This document shows, one piece after another, positions 50,945 to 59,600 of a stretch of 64,000 bases of DNA (its first letter is position 1; every line of letters begins with the position of its first letter). The stretch spans positions 124,001 through 188,000 of the forward strand of contig NZ_PXYJ01000002.1 in assembly GCF_003012815.1 (NCBI RefSeq), given 5' to 3'. This DNA is from Allosphingosinicella vermicomposti. GTDB lineage: Bacteria; Pseudomonadota; Alphaproteobacteria; Sphingomonadales; Sphingomonadaceae. A model generated the notes under the pieces. That model was given only the letters and a program-made list of their open reading frames with translations. It was not told where the DNA came from and made no database searches. The position numbers and the translations under genes are program-made.

Positions 50945-51988
50945 TTAAACGGTCTTGAGCAGCCTCGCGATCTCGGCGGGCGGCGCTTCGGGCTTGAGCT
51001 GTTCCATGCGGCATTGCGCTGGTGCCTTGTCCGGGCGCCAGCGCAGCAGCTTGGTTCCATGACGGAACCGGTCGCCAGTGACGTGATCGTACCGCACCTC
51101 CGCGATCAATTCCGACCGGAGCGGCTGCCAGTCGGCGGAGCGCTCCGTGCTCCAACGGCTCGGCCCGCCCGGTGCACGGCCGGTAAATCCCGGCGCTTCG
51201 ACAAGCGCTTCCAATTGTCGCGTCAGTGCAGGCTTATCCTTGTTCGGGATCGAAGAGGTAAAGCCGACATGATCGAGCAAGCCATCGTCATTGTAGAGGC
51301 CAAGCAGAAGTGATCCGACCTCATTGCTTCCTGTACCATAGCGGAAGCCCCCGACGACGCAGTCGGCGGAGCGCAGCTGCTTCACCTTCAGCATGGCCCG
51401 CTCGCCCGGCATGTAAGGATCGTTGCGGCGCTTGGTCATGACGCCGTCAAGCGCGCCGCCCGTATGGTCGAGCCAGGCCTGAGCGTCCTTGGTATCGAGC
51501 GTGTAGGGCGAAAGATCAAAGCCGTGGCCTTTTTCTGCGCCGAAGAAGCCGTCCAGCGCCTGCCGCCGTTCGGTCAGGGACCGGCTGATCAGCGACTGTC
51601 CACCGATTTCAAGACAGTCGAACAGTACCATTCGTGCAGGCGTTTGTGACGCTAATTTGCGGATGCGGCTTTCCGCGGGATGGAGGCGCATTTGAAGCGC
51701 TTCGAACGAGAGAGCACCATCTGCGCAGATGACGAGTTCGCCATCGAGCACGATCTGTCGAGTGCGGAGTGCGCGCACCGCCTCCACCACTTCGGGAAAA
51801 TAGCGGCCAAGCGGCTTTCCGGATTTGGACTGCAACATAATCGCGTCATCATCGCGAAAGACGAGACAGCGAAAACCGTCCCACTTGGGCTCGTAGTGCC
51901 ATTCCGCATCGACAGGCAGCGAATCGACAAGCTTAGCCTCCATCGATTCGATGCCGGGTTTCACCTTCAAATGACGAAAATCGGCCAT
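50945..51988 (-). CDS. ATP-dependent DNA ligase (LigC/LigD-ligase type)
   Basis: A 347-residue stand-alone ligase. The adenylated Lys35 is in EPKWDGFRCLVF; other ligase motifs are VLDGELVICADGALSFEALQ, PGERAMLKVKQLRSADCVVG, and the C-terminal OB-fold. It lacks the LigD polymerase and phosphoesterase domains. It may act in repair or end joining; no ku gene is adjacent. Confidence 0.92.
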   Translation of the reverse strand: MADFRHLKVKPGIESMEAKLVDSLPVDAEWHYEPKWDGFRCLVFRDDDAIMLQSKSGKPLGRYFPEVVEAVRALRTRQIVLDGELVICADGALSFEALQMRLHPAESRIRKLASQTPARMVLFDCLEIGGQSLISRSLTERRQALDGFFGAEKGHGFDLSPYTLDTKDAQAWLDHTGGALDGVMTKRRNDPYMPGERAMLKVKQLRSADCVVGGFRYGTGSNEVGSLLLGLYNDDGLLDHVGFTSSIPNKDKPALTRQLEALVEAPGFTGRAPGGPSRWSTERSADWQPLRSELIAEVRYDHVTGDRFRHGTKLLRWRPDKAPAQCRMEQLKPEAPPAEIARLLKTV

Positions 51989-52155
51989 TTTTGAAAGACG
52001 CGCCGCCTCTTCTCCGGTTCCGGCGAGCGGCCGTTAACCTTTTTCCGCCAAGAAGTGCGGTGAACCGACTCCCAGATGCGGTAAGGCGTGGCTGCGGGAT
52101 TGAGCCCAGCCACGAAAATAGTCATTCTGGCGGCGGAAAGAGCAGAGGGCTTCTC

Positions 52156-52779
52156 ATTCTTATTTCGCGTCGTACTTTGATCCAGAGCGGTGTAGCGGCC
52201 GGTGCCGCTGCCTGTGTATCCGCCCCGGCCATTGCCAATCAGGTCTGGGCTTCGACCGCTCCGCCCCAGCCGCGCATCAATCCGCTTCTTCTCGCCCGCG
52301 CGCGTGAGGCTTTGCAGACTCGCCCGGTCGCCTATCGCGACATGATGGGCGTGGTCGATTTCGCCATGGCGTCGCGCGATCCGCGCTTTTTTCTTGTCGA
52401 TGTCCCGAGCGGCGTCGCCACCGAATATCATGTCGCCCATGGCCGTGGATCGGATCCGGGGCACTCGGGCTGGCTTGAGCATTTTTCGAACGTGCCGGGA
52501 TCGGAAGCGTCCTCTGCTGGCGCCTATCTCACCGCCAACGTCTATTACGGCAAATATGGCCGCTCGCTCCGCCTGCAGGGCCTCGATCATACGAACAGCA
52601 ATGCCGAGGCGCGTGCCATCGTGGTGCACAGCGCGCGTTATGCCGAACCGGAAGTGGTTGCGACCTCCGGAAAGCTTGGGCGTAGCGAGGGGTGTTTCGC
52701 CTTGTCAGCGCTTAGCCTGCAATATGTGCTGTTCCGGCTTGGCCCTGGCCGGATGATTTACGCGGATAAGGTCGCTTAA
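52156..52779 (+). CDS. Murein L,D-transpeptidase catalytic-domain family protein
   Basis: A secreted protein of about 207 residues. It has a Tat- or Sec-type signal (SRRTLIQSGVAAGAAACVSA) and a YkuD-like catalytic domain of the PF13645 type. The catalytic pattern is the conserved His in ARAIVVHSARYAEPE and the Cys in GRSEGCFALSALSLQY. The start is uncertain: no ATG or GTG precedes the signal peptide closely. An ATT at 52156 lies 6 bp after AGAGGG; a TTG at 52177 or a remote TTG at 51991 are the alternatives. Confidence 0.8.
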   Translation: MLISRRTLIQSGVAAGAAACVSAPAIANQVWASTAPPQPRINPLLLARAREALQTRPVAYRDMMGVVDFAMASRDPRFFLVDVPSGVATEYHVAHGRGSDPGHSGWLEHFSNVPGSEASSAGAYLTANVYYGKYGRSLRLQGLDHTNSNAEARAIVVHSARYAEPEVVATSGKLGRSEGCFALSALSLQYVLFRLGPGRMIYADKVA

Positions 52780-52920
52780 GAGCGCCTGAGTTTCTTGCCC
52801 GGCCCATTCTGAGGGCTAAGCTTATCCACGATCCGAGCTAGCTGGAACGTCCTTCGACAAGGTCAGGGACTAGCCAGGGAGAGTGGCGGGTAGTGGCTTC
52901 TTAATCATCACGCGACTGCT

Positions 52921-52986
52921 TCATTGCGAGCGAAGCGTGGCAATCCATATCGGTGCTGCTGGATTGCTTCGCTTTGCTCGCAATGA
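52921..52986. repeat. REP-like inverted pair, copies 2 and 3
   Basis: A 27-bp repeat unit at 52,921-52,947 (one change from copy 1 at 41.2 kb) and its inverted copy at 52,960-52,986 (24 of 27 identical), separated by 12 bp. The pair could form a long hairpin between the two L,D-transpeptidase genes and may also act as a transcript end. Confidence 0.75.
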
Positions 52987-52995
52987 CGAGTAGCC

Positions 52996-54267
52996 TTACT
53001 TGCTGGCTGCGGCGGCCAGTGCGGTTCCGGCTTTATCGTTAAGCGCGGCGACCACTACTTTGTCGCGACCATAGACGTCGCGATATTCGATGATGCCGCC
53101 ATTGTCCTTCGCGGCGGCTGCCGTGAAATAAGCGATATAGACCGGCGTATCGACCCGTGTCTTAGCCTGCGCCGTCTTGCCGGACGCAATCGTGCGGCTG
53201 ATCTTCGCTTCATCCCATTCAGGATTGTCGAGTAGCTTGCGGGCAAAGCCGAGCGCATCCTGCGTGCGAATACAGCCGTGGCTCAATGCACGCGCCTCGC
53301 GGGCGAAATATTGCTTAGACGGCGTATCGTGCAGGTAGATGGCATAATTGTTCGGCATCACCACCTTCATCCGGCCGAGCGCATTGCCCGGTCCCGGCGG
53401 CTGACGATAGCGGACGCCCTTTCCGGCCGGCACGGTCACATAGCCCTTCTTGCCACGCACTTCCGGCGTAATGCTCGCCGGCACTTCCCACCAGGGATTG
53501 AAAATAACGCCGGTCGCAACCGCACTGAGTTGCGGCGTCGCGGTTTTTGCCGCGCCAACCACGCCACGATGGCGCGCAGTCACCGCGCCATTCTCGACGA
53601 TCGCGACGGTATATGCCGGGACATTGACGAGCACATAGCGATCGCCAAGATCACGCGGCAGCCAACGCCAGCGGTCGAGATTGGTGCGGACCTTGTCAAT
53701 CACCTTCTGGTCGCTTGAAGCGGCAAGCACACCCTTCAGTTCGCGATATTGCGGGTGGGTCGGCAACAGGCCGTCCAGCACAGCGCGCACGCCAGTGCCG
53801 CTCAGCGCCTTCTCCATCAATGCATATTGCTGATTTCCGTCGAGATCCGGATCGACCATGTGCCAATCGATTCTCGCCTTGCCGCGCACATGACCAAGTG
53901 CGAGATCGGACGACAGTCGCAGGAAGGTGTCGGTCGCCGCGGTACGCAGGCGCCCCTCATCCTTGCTTGCGATCGCCGCACGCAGAGCATCAGGCGCATA
54001 ATCTTCGGCAGTCAGGCCATCCTCGTGGATGCGTTCCACATAGTCGAGCAGTTCTTCCGCCGCAGCAGTCGTCCACATCGGCGCCATGACAGGATTTTGC
54101 AGCGAACGAAGCGCGGTTTCCCCCTCGAAGATCGGCGTTGCGGGCGCTTCGCCGGCCTGCACCTGGCCCTCAGTCGGGCGCTCGCCCTCCTGCACCTGCG
54201 CGAAAACGGGGACGGCGAGACCCGCCATTGCGGCGGTCGCCAAAGCTGCTCGGATCACTGTCTTCAT
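52996..54267 (-). CDS. L,D-transpeptidase family protein (YkuD/YcbB-like)
   Basis: A 423-residue periplasmic enzyme with a signal peptide (AALATAAMAGLAVPVFAQ), an N-terminal scaffold domain (about 60-190) and a YkuD catalytic domain. The catalytic Cys lies in ARALSHGCIRTQDALGFARK. FNPWWEVPASITPEVRGKKG fits the YcbB-type enzymes that form 3-3 cross-links in peptidoglycan. It is separated from the other transpeptidase-like gene by the REP pair. Confidence 0.93.
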   Translation of the reverse strand: MKTVIRAALATAAMAGLAVPVFAQVQEGERPTEGQVQAGEAPATPIFEGETALRSLQNPVMAPMWTTAAAEELLDYVERIHEDGLTAEDYAPDALRAAIASKDEGRLRTAATDTFLRLSSDLALGHVRGKARIDWHMVDPDLDGNQQYALMEKALSGTGVRAVLDGLLPTHPQYRELKGVLAASSDQKVIDKVRTNLDRWRWLPRDLGDRYVLVNVPAYTVAIVENGAVTARHRGVVGAAKTATPQLSAVATGVIFNPWWEVPASITPEVRGKKGYVTVPAGKGVRYRQPPGPGNALGRMKVVMPNNYAIYLHDTPSKQYFAREARALSHGCIRTQDALGFARKLLDNPEWDEAKISRTIASGKTAQAKTRVDTPVYIAYFTAAAAKDNGGIIEYRDVYGRDKVVVAALNDKAGTALAAAASK

Positions 54268-54427
54268 GTGCGTCTTTCTATTGCAAATGCCCTGCCATTG
54301 CCAGCGGCATCGGTTTCCCGCCGCCAGTTGAACCGAAATGGCTGAACACCGGATTTACTATTAATTTCCCCAGCCGGTTCAAATCCTTGGCCAGACCCAG
54401 GTGTGGCAGAGGCCAGCATCCTTACCG

Positions 54428-55663
54428 ATGATTAACCTTGTCGCGTTATCGAAGTCTGCAAATGGGATTGATCATCCGGTAATAAAGGGGACGCCCGTGC
54501 TTCAGGCAGGGCCATCATCGACGCCGTCATGGCGAATCACGCGTTGGCTGGTCGATCCGGGATCGGACGTGCCTGCGGCCATTCGCGCGTCATTGATCAG
54601 CGGGCTCTATGGTGCCTTGCCGATCTTTGCGGGCGGGGTGATCAACACCATCGCGGTCGCGGCGCTGATCGCCGGACGTCTTCAACATGGCCTCATCTAT
54701 GCTTGGCTAGCCTTTGAAATTCTGCTGTGTCTTGCGCGGTTTACAGTGCTCCTTGTCGTTCGAAGCAGGGCGTCCCACGTCGAACGATTGGGCGACATCC
54801 ACATATTCCTGGCATTGCTGTGGGCCTCCAGTGTCGGCTTTGGCACCTATATTACCGCTATGAGCGGCGATTGGGTTTCCTGTGCGCTCTCCTGGCTATC
54901 GGCGGCGGCCATGGTCGGAGGCATTTGCTTCCGAAATTTCGGGGCGCCCCGATTGGTTGCGGTGATGATCATGCTCAGCCTGGGCCCGTGCGTGATCGCA
55001 GCCATCCAGAGCGGAGAGCCAATCCTGCTCCTCATCGTCTTCCAAATCCCTTTCTATCTCTATTCGATGACGATCGCGGCTTTCCGTCTCAACAAGATGC
55101 TGGTGTCGACGATGCGGGCGGAACAGGAGAATGACCACCTTGCCCGCCACGATCTGCTGACCGGCCTGTTGAACCGGGCCGGGCTTGAACGGCAGCTCGA
55201 TGAAAATGGCGATGCGGCGCCGCTCACCCTCCTCTATCTTGACCTCGACGGGTTCAAGACGGTGAATGACCGGCTGGGCCATGGCGCGGGCGATCACCTT
55301 CTCGGGATGGTGGGAGAACGGTTGCAGGCCCTGTCGACTTCAGGCGTGGTCGCCGCGCGCATTGGTGGCGACGAATTCGTGATGGTCGCGGGTGGAAACG
55401 ATCGCACGGCCGCTATTAATCTCGCCCGCCGCACAATCACCGCGATCACGGGCGAACCTTATTTGATTGGCCAGGAAGCAATTGAAATCGGCGTGTGCAT
55501 CGGCGTTGCCTTCGCACCTTATCACGGCTCTGCTCTCGCCCACCTCATGAGCGCGGCGGATAACGCGCTCTATCAGGCGAAAGCCAAGGGCCGCTGCGAA
55601 TATGCTATCGCAACCAGCATCGCCCCTTCGCCGACACTCCGGCTCGCAACGACGACATTATGA
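54428..55663 (+). CDS. Membrane-bound diguanylate cyclase (GGDEF)
   Basis: A 411-residue protein with six membrane segments in the first 230 residues and a GGDEF domain at about 250-405. The active-site loop is ARIGGDEFVMVAGG, and the domain opens with HDLLTGLLNRAGLERQLDEN. It makes cyclic di-GMP. No inhibitory RxxD site is obvious. A GTG at 54401 would add nine residues. Cyclic di-GMP could influence the nearby adhesin, but no direct link is visible. Confidence 0.9.
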   Translation: MINLVALSKSANGIDHPVIKGTPVLQAGPSSTPSWRITRWLVDPGSDVPAAIRASLISGLYGALPIFAGGVINTIAVAALIAGRLQHGLIYAWLAFEILLCLARFTVLLVVRSRASHVERLGDIHIFLALLWASSVGFGTYITAMSGDWVSCALSWLSAAAMVGGICFRNFGAPRLVAVMIMLSLGPCVIAAIQSGEPILLLIVFQIPFYLYSMTIAAFRLNKMLVSTMRAEQENDHLARHDLLTGLLNRAGLERQLDENGDAAPLTLLYLDLDGFKTVNDRLGHGAGDHLLGMVGERLQALSTSGVVAARIGGDEFVMVAGGNDRTAAINLARRTITAITGEPYLIGQEAIEIGVCIGVAFAPYHGSALAHLMSAADNALYQAKAKGRCEYAIATSIAPSPTLRLATTTL

Positions 55664-55696
55664 AAAAGGCCCGGCCTCATAGGAGCGCCGGACCTT
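55663..55696 (-). terminator. Intrinsic terminator of the DUF3617 gene
   Basis: On the minus strand, AAGGTCCGGC and GCCGGGCCTT form a 10-bp stem with one G-U pair, followed by a T-run. It lies 28 bp after the DUF3617 stop codon. Confidence 0.8.
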
Positions 55697-55723
55697 AATT
55701 CCATACAGGGAAGCTGGATAGGA

Positions 55724-56248
55724 TCAGCCTTCCTTGCTCTCTCCGCCGATTTCCTGACCGGGCTGAACCCCGGCAGGACATTCGCCCACCCAGCGGCCGC
55801 TAAGCGTCGTACCACCACCCTGGCGCTTGCCGTCTGGCATGGTGACGAAGGCGCCGAAGTTCATCTCGAACTGCGTATCGCTACCCTTGAGGTCCAGCTC
55901 TGAATCAATCGTCAGGCCATTTTGCGGGCAGGACGCTTTGAGATAAAAGCGATCGGACCCGCTTTCATGGTCGACTTTGCACTCCTTGGGATAATCGCGG
56001 GTGACCATTTCGCGGAGCTGCGGGGTGGCTTCGGCGCCGACGCATTCACGGCGCGCTTCCTTGCCGCCCTCACCGGCTTCAATGATCTCCCATGCGCCCG
56101 GGCGAAATTGCGGGACGCCATCCGCGCCAAGCGTCAGGCCGCTGCCCGCTACTGTCTTTTCGCCGGCCGGGGCACTTTCGTTCGCTGTCTGCTGTTGTCC
56201 GCAAGCCGCCAAGGCAAGAATGGCCGCAGAGGTTAACAATTTACGCAT
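55724..56248 (-). CDS. DUF3617 lipoprotein
   Basis: A 174-residue lipoprotein (lipobox LALAACGQQ) of the DUF3617 family, common in sphingomonads. It has the family start PQFRPGAWEIIEAGEGGKEA and conserved Cys residues (RRECVG, KECKVD, ASCPQNG, GECPAG). The function is unknown. Confidence 0.85.
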   Translation of the reverse strand: MRKLLTSAAILALAACGQQQTANESAPAGEKTVAGSGLTLGADGVPQFRPGAWEIIEAGEGGKEARRECVGAEATPQLREMVTRDYPKECKVDHESGSDRFYLKASCPQNGLTIDSELDLKGSDTQFEMNFGAFVTMPDGKRQGGGTTLSGRWVGECPAGVQPGQEIGGESKEG

Positions 56249-56612
56249 AGAATTAGTCCCTTCCCCGCAGGCCGAGCCCGCTCCATTTCAAAATAAGTAT
56301 AGCGGCCATTTTGGCCGCATTGCCGACCACCGACACAGTAGCGCCTTAACTGTCTAACCAGAAATTTGGCAAGGAAAGCCGTCATGTGAATTGACGACCA
56401 TTCTTTTCTGAAATGATCCATTTTGGTAACAAGAGTTAGTACAGTTTTGTCGAAATCCAAAAGGCCAAATGTCCATTTTGGATCGTTAAGCTGTGTAAAA
56501 TAACCATATCGCAATGAACCGGTGTCTATACCTTAGAGTTGAAAGGGCAGGTCTTCTCAAGGGGTCCAAATGTCGGAAGGATAATTCAGAAAATAACAGG
56601 TGGAGGATAATC
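56249..56612. promoter_or_regulatory. AT-rich regulatory region with three CCATTTTGG repeats
   Basis: 364 bp without a gene, upstream of the adhesin. The 9-bp sequence CCATTTTGG occurs three times in the same orientation, at 56,306-56,314, 56,418-56,426 and 56,473-56,481. The separations are 112 and 55 bp. The first copy is extended into a GCGGCC/GGCCGC inverted repeat. They may be sites for a regulator of adhesin expression; the regulator is unknown. Confidence 0.45.
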
Positions 56613-59600
56613 ATGCAGATTGAGGCGAAGGTGGCATCTGATGTTCAACAGATCCAAGCCGGAGAAAAGCAAGTCGTTAACGACATACTTACCGTTGATC
56701 CTGGAAGTAATGTTGCTCTCGACATATCGCCTCAGTTTGTTAACTCATACGCCCGAGAGGGCGGCGACCTTATAATCACTCTTCAGGATGGCCAGACCAT
56801 CCGTTTGGTTAATTTTTATGGCGATCCGCAAAAGCCAAGCCAACTCTTCCTTGTCGACGAAAACGACCAGCTCGTTTTAACCAATCTTACACCCGCATCG
56901 GACGGCAGCTTCACCGCAGCCTACATCCCGCAAAATGTCGCGTCCGGTTTTGACGATAGCGGCGTTGGCGGCGCGGTTATTGGTGGCGGCTTTGGCCCGG
57001 CGGGCTTGCTGGGCGGACTCGCGCTCCTTGGCGGCGGCGCAGCGCTGGCCGGGGGCGGCGGAGGCGGGGGTGATGGCGGCGGCAATCCTCCGCCACCCCC
57101 TGCCGACACCACGCCTCCCGGGGCGGCGACAAATCTTGCCATCTCTAATAATGGCGCGACCCTGACCGGAAGCGGAGAAGGCGGAGCGACGGTCGGCGTC
57201 GATACCAACGGCGACGGCGTGATCGATCGTACCGGCACTGTTGGTAGCAACGGCCAGTTCCAAATCACGCTGGATCCGCCGCTCACCAATGGCGAGACTG
57301 TTACAGTCTTCCTCACCGACGCATCCGGCAATCGCAGCCAGCCGGCGACGGTAGCAGCGCCAGACACGACCGCACCTGCGGGGGCGGAAGATGTCGCCGT
57401 TTCACCGGACGGCTCGGCCGTCAGCGGAACGGCCGAGCCCGGCACGACAGTCACGGTCGACACCAACGGAGACGGCATACCCGACGGGACGGCGACGGTC
57501 GGTGATGATGGCACCTTCGAAATCCCGCTCGATCCGCCCCTCACCAACGGCGAGGATATCACGGTGGTCGTATCGGACGGCGCTGGAAACGATAGCCCGC
57601 CGGTTGTCGTCACCGCGCCCGATACGACCGCACCGGCAGCGGCAGACGATGTCGTGATCTCCCCCGACGGCACGACGCTCACCGGCACTGCGGAGCCCGG
57701 AGCGACCGTCAATGTCGATATCAATGGTGACGGCACGCCCGATGAAACGGCCACCGTGGGCGATGACGGCACATTCGAAGTACCTCTCGACCCGCCGCTT
57801 ACCGATGGCGAGATTGTATCCGTAATCGTTATCGATCCGACGGGCAATGAAAGCGATCCAACCCTTGTCGTCGCCCCCGATCTCGTCGCAACGCCGGATA
57901 CGCCGACCATCGAACCGACTAACGGCACGGAAATTAGCGGCACGGCAGAGCCTGGCACCACGGTAGTCGTACGCGACAGCGCCGGTAATGAAATCGGCAC
58001 CGATGTGGTGGCGCCGGATGGGAGTTGGTCCGTAACGCCCGACGCACAGCTTCCCGACGGGACGGTCATCATCGTCGTTGCCGTCAATAGCGAGGGGGAT
58101 CCGAGCCCTGCCGCGACCGCCACCGTCGATGGCATCGCACCCGCGGCTCCGGTCATCGCGCCGAGCAATGGCGAACAGCTGGTCGGCACAGCCGAAGCCG
58201 GGTCCACAGTCACCGTGACCGATGGCGCAGGCAATGTGATCGGCACCGACGTCGTCGACGCCAATGGCAATTGGTCGGTCACACCCGCAACGCCGCTTGG
58301 AGATGGCGAAACGGTAAGCGCCACGGCGACGGACCCGGCAGGCAATGAAAGCCTGCCCAGCACGGTTGTGATCGAAGCCACCCTCCCCGACATTCCGACG
58401 ATCGAACCAACGAACGGCGCATTCATCGAAGGCACGGCGGATGCCGGCAATACCATCCTCATCACCGACGGTGACGGCAATCCGATCGGTCAGACGACGG
58501 CTGATGCGAACGGCGATTGGTCCTTTACGCCCGACCCGGCCTTAACCGACGGCACGGTCGTCCAGGCCGTGGCGGTCGACGGCTCGGGCACGCAGAGCGC
58601 TCCGGCAACCACTATCGTCGACGCGCTGGCCCCTGCCGCGCCTTCGATCGAGCCGACCAACGGCGCCGAAATTGCCGGTACTGCGGAGGCGGGCGCGACC
58701 GTCACCGTTACCGACGGCGCAGGCAATATGATCGGCACCGACGTCGCCGACGCTGACGGGAATTGGTCGATTACCCCGACACCTGCTCTTGCCGATGGAA
58801 CGGTGGTGACCGCCACTGCCACCGACGCCGTGGGCAATGAAGGCCCGGCTGCCACTGCCAGCGTCGATGCGGTCGCGCCGCCTGCCCCGATCATCGGGCC
58901 GAGCAATGGGGAGCAGCTCGTCGGCACGGCCGAGCCTGGCGCGACGATTACGCTAACCGATGGCGCGGGAAATCTCATCGGAACGACAACGGCTGACGAG
59001 AATGGCGCCTGGTCTTTCACGCCAGATGCCCCTTTAGCCGACGGAACAGTCGTCAATGGCACCGCAACCGATGCGGCTGGCAATGAGAGTGGGCCAGGTT
59101 TCGTTACAATCGATGCCTCCCTTCCTGCCATCCCGGTCCTTGAGCCGACCAACGGTTCGGTAATCGACGGCGTCGCCGACGCGGGCAACGTGGTTACGCT
59201 GACGGACGGGGACGGCAACTTTATCGGCGAAGTGATTGCAGGGCCCGATGGCAGCTTCAGCTTTACGCCGGATCCAGCGTTACCCGACGGTACAGTCATA
59301 AATGCGGTCGCCACCAATATCTTTGGTGATGAAAGCGCCCCCGGCACGATCACTGTCGACGCCGCAGCTCCCGCAGCCCCAACTATTGAACCGAGTAACG
59401 GGACCGAGCTTAGTGGCAGTGCCGAGGCCGGGTCGATCATCACCCTGACAAACGGTTCGGGCGGCCTTATCGGCTATGCAGTGACGGACGAGGACGGCTC
59501 TTGGTCCTTCACACCGGATCCTGCGCTTTCTGACGGGACGGTCGTCAACGCGACGGCGACCGATGCCGTAGGCAATGAAAGCGGCCAGGGAACGACGACG

